Origin: Clostridiales bacterium
Lineage (GTDB): Bacteria > Bacillota > Clostridia > Peptostreptococcales > JAAYPU01
Direction: 5' to 3'
NCBI GenBank assembly: GCA_012519645.1
Contig: JAAYPU010000418.1
Span: 1 to 33,360 of the forward strand
Length of the DNA: 33,360 nucleotides
Shown here: positions 7,901 to 14,752 of the stretch, piece by piece
How the letters are laid out: every line of letters starts with the position of its first letter
Position numbering within the stretch: the first letter of the stretch is position 1
The notes under the pieces: model-generated
Database searches by the model: none
Seen by the model: the letters and a program-made list of their open reading frames with translations, nothing else
Told to the model about the DNA's origin: nothing
Position numbers and translations under genes: made by a program

Positions 7901-8113
7901 ATGAGTGCTGAAAAAAAAAGGCTTCTCGGTGCATTCGGAGATGATGGTTCATCATTATTATTCTTCTTCCTATTGCTAGTCGTATTATTCTGTAACTGCG
8001 ACCTGTTTAACGGAGTTGGAGGAATCAGCGGTTGTGACGATACCGACTCGAGCCTGTTATTCTTCTTCTTGCTTTTGGTTATTCTTTTCTGCAACTGCGG
8101 TTTTGGAATTTGA
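7901..8113 (+). CDS. Small duplicated hydrophobic Cys-motif protein
   Basis: A 70-residue protein with no family name known to me, though I recall similar short SSLLFFFLLL…LFC proteins in Clostridia. It contains two copies of SSLLFFFLLLV[V/I]LFCNC, at residues 17–33 and 50–66, identical at 16 of 17 positions and 33 residues apart. Each copy follows an acidic DDG or DDTD turn. At the DNA level 10 of the 17 codon pairs differ and 9 of those changes are silent, so the peptide is under selection and this is a real gene. Another Cys lies at 45. CTGGAGGG precedes the ATG and a perfect terminator follows. A sigma-K-like promoter suggests, weakly, a role in spore formation. Confidence 0.82.
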   Translation: MSAEKKRLLGAFGDDGSSLLFFFLLLVVLFCNCDLFNGVGGISGCDDTDSSLLFFFLLLVILFCNCGFGI

Positions 8114-8138
8114 CAATAGTTTGAAGGAACATATTTTC

Positions 8139-8170
8139 AAGGAATTCGCTCTATGTGAATTCCTTATTTT
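8139..8170 (+). terminator. Terminator after the 70-residue protein gene
   Basis: AAGGAATTC (8139–8147) pairs perfectly with GAATTCCTT (8157–8165) over a 9-nt loop, followed by ATTTTT. Confidence 0.8.
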
Positions 8171-8192
8171 TGCTTTATTTTGCAAATTCTTT

Positions 8193-8201
8193 TGATATAA
8201 T
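8193..8201 (+). promoter_or_regulatory. rnhA: Extended -10 promoter for rnhA
   Basis: TGATATAAT (8193–8201) is an extended -10 element 36 bp before the rnhA ATG. I see no good -35 box at 16–18 bp. Confidence 0.45.
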
Positions 8202-8236
8202 CTATCTAACAGTTCTATCATTTTCAGGAGGTTTTT

Positions 8237-8788
8237 ATGGATATAGTCAATATATATACTGACGGAGCTTGTTCCGGTAATCAAAACGCAGAAAATATCG
8301 GCGGATGGGGTGCCATTTTAGAATATGGCAAGCATTTCAAAGAAATATATGGCGGAGAAATTAATACAACTAATAACCGTATGGAAATGACAGCCTTATT
8401 AAAAGCATTAGAATGCTTAAAAAAAGAAAATCTGATTATTCGTGTTTTTTCCGACAGTTCTTATTTAATGAATTGCTTCAGAGAAAAATGGTATGAAAAA
8501 TGGTTATTAAATAATTGGACAACCTCAGGAAAAACACCGGTTGAGAACAGAGACTTATGGGAGGAGCTTATCTCGCATATCCATAAGCATCAAATAAGCT
8601 TTTACCGCGTAAAAGGTCACCTCAATATTCATCATATAAATACGGATGTTAACAAATGGTATTTAAAATTCAAGGAATGGAATGGCGATCATTTCAGTAA
8701 AGAGGATTTTATCTATATTACCGAAAAAAACAATCGCGCAGATGCATTGGCAAATATGGGTATCGAATTAAATAAGCAGAAGGATTGA
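8237..8788 (+). CDS. rnhA: Ribonuclease HI (type 1 RNase H) with expanded C-terminal loop
   Basis: RNase HI cuts RNA in RNA–DNA hybrids using two metal ions. The catalytic acidic residues are Asp9 (YTDGACSGN), Glu50 (NNRMEM), Asp73 (FSDSSYL) and Asp169 (NNRADALA), and His128 lies in the conserved VKGH. It has 183 residues against about 155 for the Escherichia coli enzyme. The extra length is mainly an insertion of roughly 30 residues between VKGH and the last Asp, rich in Trp and aromatic residues (WYLKFKEWNGDHF). AGGAGG precedes the ATG. The gene stands alone and converges on the DUF5711 gene with a 46-bp gap. Confidence 0.93.
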   Translation: MDIVNIYTDGACSGNQNAENIGGWGAILEYGKHFKEIYGGEINTTNNRMEMTALLKALECLKKENLIIRVFSDSSYLMNCFREKWYEKWLLNNWTTSGKTPVENRDLWEELISHIHKHQISFYRVKGHLNIHHINTDVNKWYLKFKEWNGDHFSKEDFIYITEKNNRADALANMGIELNKQKD

Positions 8789-8834
8789 CCATTGCCTATT
8801 GGCGATAGCCTTTTAAAACAGACCGCGGTTGAAT

Positions 8835-9908
8835 TTACAGCATTTTCAGTATTTCAATTCTATCCCTCAGCCCAATCACAATATTTCCATTCGACAATAT
8901 ATCAGCCCAATAGATATCCTTGGATAACTTGTGGATTTCGATAGTATTGTTTTTTATTAAAAATAATGTTCTTTTACCATAAAGCAGCATTCCCTTATCC
9001 TTTGCTATGCTGCTTTCAATTCTCCCTTCCACTGAAGCTTCCATCAAAAATTGATTATCTTTATTTAAAAGCTTAATATCAGTCTTACCAATATTATTTA
9101 TACTTATAAGAAGACCTTCTGCTATTGAGCTGTATTCCGCTCTATCCGCTATTATTTTATTTTCCCATATTATCTCTTTATTCTTACTAAGCTTTAATAT
9201 TCGCTTATCGCCGATACATAATAAATCTCCGTCTTTTGTCCAAAATATCTTTGAAATGATTTCATCATTTAAAATTTTACCGCCTTGAATGGATCCGTTG
9301 ATACCGGTAAAAAAGATATTAGATTTGATTCCCTGCTCATAAGATAAAACTGCTACCGCAACTTTGTTGCTGTCGGAATCAAATGCAAAGTCAATTATTT
9401 TGCCATCCTTTAAGCCCTTGATCCTCCCTGCTTCTTCTCCGGAATTATCTAAAAACATGAGCTGCTCGATTTCATTTTCATCAGCAGAGTGAATACCTAT
9501 ATACCCGCTGTTATCATCTGATTTTATTGAGATTATCCGGCTGTCGGTCAATGCTTTTCTGTTTATCAATTCAGCCTTTTCATCAAATATATAAACTTTC
9601 CCGTTTTTCTTATCGGCCACATGAACACATTCCCCTGCGCTGATGATCCAGGGGTCCTGCAGCACTCCGGGAATACTATATGAATATGTTTCTTCATTGA
9701 TATATATTTTTAAAGTGTTATCTTCAAGAACAATAATATTATTGCCGATTACGCCATGTGAATATTTCTCGCCGTCTATTTTAATAGTTTGAACTATCTC
9801 ATATTTTTTTTCCACATTTAAGGTTTTTATAAAGTATATAGCTCCCAAAAGCAAAACAAGTATAATAATGAAATACTTACTGCGATTCTTTCTTTTCTTC
9901 TTTCTCAT
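8835..9908 (-). CDS. DUF5711-type membrane-anchored beta-propeller-like protein
   Basis: A 357-residue protein with a very basic start (RKKKRKNRSK), one membrane helix at about 12–27, and a long extracytoplasmic region built of repeated short beta-strand units (for example GKVYIFDEKAELINR, GDLLCIGDKRILKLSKNKEIIWENKI). This is the layout of DUF5711 proteins, which look like PQQ/WD-type beta-propellers; function is unknown. I chose the ATG at 9908 because GAAGGGA lies just upstream; a TTG at 9926 lacks a ribosome site and would overlap the upstream gene. It follows the PAS–PP2C phosphatase gene by 14 nt, so the two are probably co-transcribed. Confidence 0.75.
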   Translation of the reverse strand: MRKKKRKNRSKYFIIILVLLLGAIYFIKTLNVEKKYEIVQTIKIDGEKYSHGVIGNNIIVLEDNTLKIYINEETYSYSIPGVLQDPWIISAGECVHVADKKNGKVYIFDEKAELINRKALTDSRIISIKSDDNSGYIGIHSADENEIEQLMFLDNSGEEAGRIKGLKDGKIIDFAFDSDSNKVAVAVLSYEQGIKSNIFFTGINGSIQGGKILNDEIISKIFWTKDGDLLCIGDKRILKLSKNKEIIWENKIIADRAEYSSIAEGLLISINNIGKTDIKLLNKDNQFLMEASVEGRIESSIAKDKGMLLYGKRTLFLIKNNTIEIHKLSKDIYWADILSNGNIVIGLRDRIEILKML

Positions 9909-9922
9909 ATCTATCCCTTCAA

Positions 9923-11041
9923 TCAAATAATTTCAAACAGTACTACTGCGATATCATCTTTAATGAATTCTGAAGAATAACGTATTGCCTCATCATAGAT
10001 ATTTGAGATCAAAACTTCACTTTTTTCTTTTATGTTTTTTTCCAACGCTTTGAATAATCCTTCGTATCCAAAGAAAGTATTGGATTTTGCATCATAAGAT
10101 TCTACCAAGCCATCCGTATAAAAAAGAACTCTGTCACCTTTATTTAATTTTATTTTTATGCTGTTATGCATACTCCTGTCTATTAAAGAACAAATAGGGA
10201 AGCCGTTAATATCTATTTCCTTAAGCTCATTATTTCCCGTAATAATAATGGGATAGCAATTATGTCCCGCATTTACAAATGTTATCTCTTGAGTAGGCTT
10301 GTTATATATACCGTATAACACTGTAAAATATGTCTCCGGGTCCACGTTTAATTCTTTAAAATTATAAATAAGGTCATCTATTGTTTCTTCAATATTTTTT
10401 GATTTATTTTTTTTGTTTCTCATTATTTGTCTTAAAAAAAGAGTAAACATTGAAGCACTGACACCATGACCGGAAACATCCGCTATATAAATGCCGATGT
10501 TATCCTCATCTATTTCAATAATATCAAAAATGTCTCCTCCTAATGCTTCACTGGGTTCATATTTCGAGATGACCCTTATGGCATCTCCATATATTGCATC
10601 TTCAGGTATTATTTTCCTCTGAAGCTGTTTTGCAAAATTTAAATCTACTTTCATTTTTGAATACTGGTCAAAGATACTTTTCTCCAAAAGCTTTTGATCT
10701 GTAATGTCTCTGAAGACTTCCACAGAAAATACTTTTTGAGTACTCTGGCTTAATATCGGTGAGCTGATGACAGAGTAAATTCTATCTCCCAGTCTTTCTT
10801 CTTTTTCATGAGGTTCGAAGATTCTCAAGCTTCTTTCCGAAATACAATCTACACACCTTTCTGTTCTGTCTATGGCTTCGTAGCACTTCTTTCCAATTAG
10901 ATCTCCGAATTTTTCTCTCATTGTTTTATTCATAAAAATAACATTGCCTTCTTGATCAATAACACGCACCATATCCTGCATACTTTCCAAAATATTAGTG
11001 GTTAAATCATAGGCTTCTGCATCTTTGATTATTCTCTTCAT
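9923..11041 (-). CDS. PAS-domain PP2C-type serine phosphatase (RsbU/RsbP/SpoIIE class)
   Basis: A 372-residue soluble protein. A PAS domain at about 13–115 (MVRVIDQEGNVIFMNKTM … VEVFRDITDQKLLE) contains Cys53, Cys63 and Cys66, the last two as CVDC. A short coiled linker (to about 140, FAKQLQRKIIP) leads to a PP2C-like SpoIIE domain with metal-binding Asp170 (GGDIFD), Asp188 (IADVSGHG), a later YTDGLVES and a final KDDIAVV. Such phosphatases dephosphorylate STAS anti-anti-sigma factors and so activate sigma factors by partner switching. The likely substrate is the RsbV-like protein at 30145. I chose ATG 11041, preceded by AAGGAG; a start 69 bp upstream lacks one. Confidence 0.9.
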   Translation of the reverse strand: MKRIIKDAEAYDLTTNILESMQDMVRVIDQEGNVIFMNKTMREKFGDLIGKKCYEAIDRTERCVDCISERSLRIFEPHEKEERLGDRIYSVISSPILSQSTQKVFSVEVFRDITDQKLLEKSIFDQYSKMKVDLNFAKQLQRKIIPEDAIYGDAIRVISKYEPSEALGGDIFDIIEIDEDNIGIYIADVSGHGVSASMFTLFLRQIMRNKKNKSKNIEETIDDLIYNFKELNVDPETYFTVLYGIYNKPTQEITFVNAGHNCYPIIITGNNELKEIDINGFPICSLIDRSMHNSIKIKLNKGDRVLFYTDGLVESYDAKSNTFFGYEGLFKALEKNIKEKSEVLISNIYDEAIRYSSEFIKDDIAVVLFEII

Positions 11042-11269
11042 ATTTTTTATCTCCTTATTCGATAATAATATCAAGGGATAATATGCATTTAAAAAGTTTA
11101 TATTAAACAAAGGTTTTAATACTATCTTGAAGTAATTTCAATTTCGAAATTTCCTTGTTTATATATATTACCATCTTTTATCATAAAAACAAATAAATAA
11201 ATCTATATTTCGACATATAATAAATGTCTTCTCCCTTGCGACATAATTGATTCTTATTATTCAAAAAAA

Positions 11270-11295
11270 GTAAATGTTTCACGTGAAACATTTAC
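11270..11295. other. parS: parS site 1 within a 26-bp palindrome downstream of parB
   Basis: A perfect Bacillus-type parS, TGTTTCACGTGAAACA, lies at 11275–11290. The palindrome extends perfectly on both sides to 11270–11295. Read leftward it lies 12 nt after the parB stop and is followed by seven T residues, so it also has the form of an intrinsic terminator. Confidence 0.95.
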
Positions 11296-11307
11296 TCGTC
11301 GTTGAGT

Positions 11308-12180
11308 TTATATATTTTCAAGCTCTTTAAACATCTCTATTAATCTTTCAAGCTCTTCCTGACTATAATATTCGATTTCCACAGTACCTTTTCTATTACG
11401 GTGGTTAATGGTAACCTTTGTTCCGAATATTCTTTTTAAATCCTCCTGTATATTTATAATCTGAGGATCTGTTCTTCTTTTCTCGCTTTTATTCTTTTTA
11501 CTTCCTTTTGTTTTGTTTTCTTCAACCGCTTTTTCAGTCTGACGAACGTTTAAACCTTTTTCTATTATTTCAAGGACAAGGGCTTTCTGCTTTTGCTTAT
11601 CCTCTATATTAATAAGCGCACGTGCATGTCCGCTGGTTATCTTATTTTCCAAGATAAGTAATTGTATTTCCTCAGGAAGCTTTAGAAGTCTTAAAGTGTT
11701 TGCAATATATGGTCTGCTCTTGCCAACACTTTTGGCAATGTCTTCCTGTGTCATATTGTATTCTTTCAGCATACTATCGAAAGCTTTCGCTTCTTCTATG
11801 GGGTTAAGATCTTCTCTTTGCAGGTTTTCAATAATGGCAAAAAGCATATGGCTTTGTTCATCAATATCCTTAATAATGCACGGCACTTCTTTCAACCCTG
11901 CTTTCCGTGCAGCTCGCCATCTTCTTTCTCCGGCTATTATTTCATATCCCGAATTAACAGCCTTTACAATAATGGGTTGTATGATTCCATGAGCTTTTAT
12001 GGATTCTGCAAGTTCATCGATCTTTTCCGAATCAAAAAGCTTTCTGGGCTGATTAGGATTAGGGGATATTTCATTAATGTCAAGGGTGATCAATTCTTTA
12101 TTATTATTTTCATTTATATTGATATCCGTAAACAGCGCCTCAAGACCTCTTCCAAGAGCTTTTCCTTTTCTTGTGGCCAT
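11308..12180 (-). CDS. parB: Chromosome partitioning protein ParB (Spo0J)
   Basis: ParB is a CTPase that loads at parS, spreads along DNA and recruits SMC for origin segregation. The 290-residue protein begins with the ParA-stimulating peptide (KGKALGRGLEALF, residues 5–17). The CTP-binding motif GERRWRA is at 84–90 and ENLQREDLNPIEEA at 118–131. The helix-turn-helix (TQEDIAKSVGKSRPYIANTLRLL) carries Arg156 and Thr162, the residues that mark parS specificity in the ParB/Noc comparison. The C-terminal dimer region ends ELERLIEMFKELENI. It overlaps parA by one base (TAATG) with AAGGAG inside parA's end. Confidence 0.96.
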   Translation of the reverse strand: MATRKGKALGRGLEALFTDININENNNKELITLDINEISPNPNQPRKLFDSEKIDELAESIKAHGIIQPIIVKAVNSGYEIIAGERRWRAARKAGLKEVPCIIKDIDEQSHMLFAIIENLQREDLNPIEEAKAFDSMLKEYNMTQEDIAKSVGKSRPYIANTLRLLKLPEEIQLLILENKITSGHARALINIEDKQKQKALVLEIIEKGLNVRQTEKAVEENKTKGSKKNKSEKRRTDPQIINIQEDLKRIFGTKVTINHRNRKGTVEIEYYSQEELERLIEMFKELENI

Positions 12181-12956
12181 TATTCATTCGCTCCTTCCAG
12201 ATCAAGAAACTCTTCTGCAAAATCTATATAGGCCTCAGCACCTTTTGATTTAGGGTCATATTCTATTATAGGCAGTCCAAAGCTTGGTGCTTCTGCAAGC
12301 CTTACGTTTCTGGGGATAATTGTTGTATATACTTTTTCTTTAAAATATCGTTTGACTTCATCAACAACCTGAATAGATAGGTTTGTCCTTCCATCAAACA
12401 TGCTTAGAATAACACCCTGTATTTGAAGATTCGGATTAAGATTTTTCTTTACAAGCTCGACCGTACTCATAAGCTGGCTTACACCTTCTAATGCATAAAA
12501 CTCACATTGTATTGGAATCAGCACACTGTCCACTGCAGTTAAAGAATTAATTGTTAATAGACCTAAGGACGGAGGGCAATCTATAAAAACAAAATCATAT
12601 CCCTGCTTTACCGCATCAATTACTTTTTTAAGGCGCTTTTCTCTTGCTTCCATCTCAACAAGCTCTATCTCGGCGCCTGACAACTTGACGCTGGAAGGAA
12701 TAATATCCATATTTTTTACACATGTAGGATATATCGCTTCTCTTGGATGCAATGAATCATTGATTAAAATATCATATATTGATACATTGAGATTCCTTTT
12801 ATCTATCCCAATTCCACTGGTTGTGTTACCCTGTGGATCTATATCAATAATAAGAATTTTTTTACCCTTTAAAGCCAGGCATGCTGCCAAGTTAATATTT
12901 GTCGTTGTCTTTCCTACGCCGCCCTTTTGATTGAAAATAGCTATTGCTTTACCCAA
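12180..12956 (-). CDS. parA: Chromosome partitioning ATPase ParA (Soj)
   Basis: ParA/Soj is a deviant-Walker ATPase that works with ParB in origin segregation and, in Bacillus subtilis, regulates DnaA. The 258-residue protein has the P-loop KGGVGKTT at residues 11–18 with the signature Lys11, then IIDIDPQGN (36–44) and FVFIDCPPSLG (switch II). The start is a TTG at 12956 with AGAGG 8 nt upstream; no ATG fits near the conserved N-terminus. It forms an operon with parB. The two parS copies next to noc lie about 145–178 bp upstream. Confidence 0.95.
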   Translation of the reverse strand: MGKAIAIFNQKGGVGKTTTNINLAACLALKGKKILIIDIDPQGNTTSGIGIDKRNLNVSIYDILINDSLHPREAIYPTCVKNMDIIPSSVKLSGAEIELVEMEAREKRLKKVIDAVKQGYDFVFIDCPPSLGLLTINSLTAVDSVLIPIQCEFYALEGVSQLMSTVELVKKNLNPNLQIQGVILSMFDGRTNLSIQVVDEVKRYFKEKVYTTIIPRNVRLAEAPSFGLPIIEYDPKSKGAEAYIDFAEEFLDLEGANE

Positions 12957-13100
12957 ATCTACTACCTCTTTCTTTGTATAATCCTTTATAATATTAATTA
13001 TATAGCATAATAAGATTTTTTTCCTTATTTTTTTCTATTTTAATCAAAAAAATAGTCGTAAATCAAAAAATAGCTTTAAATAATTACTTACATATAAAAA

Positions 13101-13116
13101 TGTTTCACGTGAAACA
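13101..13116. other. parS: parS site 2
   Basis: A perfect 16-bp parS, TGTTTCACGTGAAACA, in the noc–parA gap. It lies 18 bp centre-to-centre from site 3 and forms the left arm of a large inverted repeat with it. Confidence 0.95.
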
Positions 13117-13118
13117 AA

Positions 13119-13134
13119 AGTTTCACGTGAAACA
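13119..13134. other. parS: parS site 3, abutting the noc stop codon
   Basis: AGTTTCACGTGAAACA matches the 16-bp parS consensus at 15 positions (first base A for T). It ends one base before the noc stop codon (13135–13137). With site 2 it forms a 16-bp perfect stem (13100–13115 and 13120–13135) with a 4-base loop; read leftward this is followed by a T run. Confidence 0.9.
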
Positions 13135-13941
13135 TTATACTGATGCCTCCGACTGATTTTTGGGTATTTTTATCTTTATTTCCATATATTCACCTTTGTC
13201 TTCCTGTAAATATTCAGCGTTCTTTTCCACTTCTTTTATTGTTTTAAAAGCATTTTTCAACGTATTAAGATATATTTTGTAATGTATACATTTACGTATT
13301 GTGAAAATCTTCTTTTCATCAATATCCTTATCAAGCATTTCCAGAATCAGATCTTCCGATTTTTGAACATTGAGCTTATTCTTAATGATTTTATCAAGCG
13401 CTGCGTCGATATCTGACGGCGTTTCAAGCTTTAGCAAGGCTCGGGCATGTCTTTCGGTAAGATTGTTTTCCGTCAGCTTTTTTAGTACGGCATCCGGTAA
13501 GCTTAATAATCTTAACTTGTTTGATATTGTAGATTGCTTCTTTCCCACCTTTTCTGCAATTTGTGACTGAGTAAGAAAATACCGGTCCATAAGCTTTTTA
13601 TATGCCTGGGCCTCCTCAATATAGTTCAGGTCTTCTCTCTGAATATTTTCTATCAGAGACCATACACCCATATCAAAATCATCTATATCCCTTATTATTA
13701 CCGGCACTTTTGACAGTCCGGCTGAAATAGCTGCTCTCAATCTTCTTTCTCCGGTTATCAGGACATATTTATCCCCTTCTGTCCTTTTAACCGTAACAGG
13801 CTGCATAATACCGATCTCTTTTATTGAGGCAGCCAGTTCTTCTATCCCTTCTCCGTTGAATTTTTTCCTGGGCTGATCGGGATTCGGTAAAATATACTCA
13901 ACAGGAATTTCCTGTACTTTATCTCCCTTAAAGCCAAACAT
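13135..13941 (-). CDS. noc: Nucleoid occlusion protein Noc (ParB paralogue)
   Basis: Noc is a ParB-like CTPase that binds its own NBS sites and the membrane and keeps the Z-ring off the nucleoid. The 268-residue protein starts MFGFKGDKVQEIP, a short N-terminus as in Noc rather than ParB. The CTP motif GERRLRA and ENIQREDLNYIEEA follow. The DNA-recognition helix KKQSTISNKLRLL has Gln136 and Lys142 where the neighbouring ParB has Arg and Thr, the known Noc-type specificity swap. I chose the ATG at 13941 because AGGGGGTG lies 6 nt upstream; GTG at 13950 would overlap that site. It is separated from rsmG by a terminator. Confidence 0.92.
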   Translation of the reverse strand: MFGFKGDKVQEIPVEYILPNPDQPRKKFNGEGIEELAASIKEIGIMQPVTVKRTEGDKYVLITGERRLRAAISAGLSKVPVIIRDIDDFDMGVWSLIENIQREDLNYIEEAQAYKKLMDRYFLTQSQIAEKVGKKQSTISNKLRLLSLPDAVLKKLTENNLTERHARALLKLETPSDIDAALDKIIKNKLNVQKSEDLILEMLDKDIDEKKIFTIRKCIHYKIYLNTLKNAFKTIKEVEKNAEYLQEDKGEYMEIKIKIPKNQSEASV

Positions 13942-14008
13942 TCGCAACACCCCCTGAATGTTAAACTATTCTCTCTGTTTGGCTTTAATCCTTTAGTTTT
14001 CGTACAAC

Positions 14009-14039
14009 AAAAAACCCTCTATATTGTCACTATAGAGGG
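14009..14039 (-). terminator. Terminator of the mnmE–mnmG–rsmG operon, overlapping the rsmG 3' end
   Basis: CCCTCTATA (14015–14023) and TATAGAGGG (14031–14039) form a 9-bp stem with a 7-nt loop, followed leftward by six T residues (14014–14009). The first arm encodes the last codons of rsmG, whose TAG stop begins at 14032. Confidence 0.9.
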
Positions 14040-14752
14040 GATTTTGTAGGATTTCCGGCCTTTCGGGGAAACTGTAACGGTGTAGCAGCATTTTTTTTAA
14101 TATAAATTATTTGATGATCTGAAAAATAGGAATCTACATATTCTTCATGATGTTCCGCAATCTCTCCTCCTAATATACGGATCGCTTTCCTGCTTTCGTC
14201 AATTTCATCCTTAATATGCTTGCTCTTATATGCCGCAAAATAGCCTCCTATTTTAACAAAGGGAAGACAATATTCGCTTAAAACATTCAATTTTGCCACT
14301 GCTCTTGATACACACAGGTCAAACTGTTCTCTGTAAAGCTTGTTTTGTCCTAAGTCTTCCGCTCTTCCGTGCAGCGCCTTTACATTGTTCAGTCCTATAT
14401 TTTCAATAACTTCAGATAAAAAATTTACTCTCTTGTTTAGAGAATCCACCAAAAGAAATTCTTTATCAGGAAAAATTATACTTAAAGGAATCCCCGGGAA
14501 ACCAGCACCTGTTCCAACATCAATAACCTTATCCAGTTTATTTAAGTCAGGAAATGACGCACACATAATCGAATCTATAAAATGCTTTATGATGAATTCT
14601 TTTTCGTCTACAATGGCCGTAAGGTTTATTTTCTCATTCCATTCTAAAACCATTTTTTTATACTCGATAAATTTATCGATCATTTCGTTATCATAAACTA
14701 TTTTCAATTTATGCAATGCGTCTTCCAGCAAAACAATATTATTTTCTGTCAT
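14030..14752 (-). CDS. rsmG: 16S rRNA (guanine-527-N7)-methyltransferase RsmG (GidB)
   Basis: RsmG makes m7G527 in 16S rRNA; its loss gives low-level streptomycin resistance. The 240-residue protein matches the normal family length. The SAM-binding motif VIDVGTGAGFPGIPL is at residues 76–90, and NLTAI near 43–47 and CVSRAVAKL in the second half are typical. I chose the ATG at 14752 with AAGGA upstream; a longer in-frame start would add 15 untypical residues. The gene overlaps mnmG by 14 nt. Its stop codon lies inside the operon's terminator hairpin. Confidence 0.95.
   Translation of the reverse strand: MTENNIVLLEDALHKLKIVYDNEMIDKFIEYKKMVLEWNEKINLTAIVDEKEFIIKHFIDSIMCASFPDLNKLDKVIDVGTGAGFPGIPLSIIFPDKEFLLVDSLNKRVNFLSEVIENIGLNNVKALHGRAEDLGQNKLYREQFDLCVSRAVAKLNVLSEYCLPFVKIGGYFAAYKSKHIKDEIDESRKAIRILGGEIAEHHEEYVDSYFSDHQIIYIKKNAATPLQFPRKAGNPTKSPL

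Noticed and set aside
8789..8834. Terminator between convergent rnhA and the DUF5711 gene
   Set aside because: Short partial complementarity around GCCTATTGGCGATAGCC but no proper stem and no T-tract.
11168..11190. Sigma-B-like GTTTTT-N11-TGGTAA on the minus strand upstream of the PAS–PP2C gene
   Set aside because: Spacing is one short and the -10 has a mismatch; too weak in an AT-rich gap.
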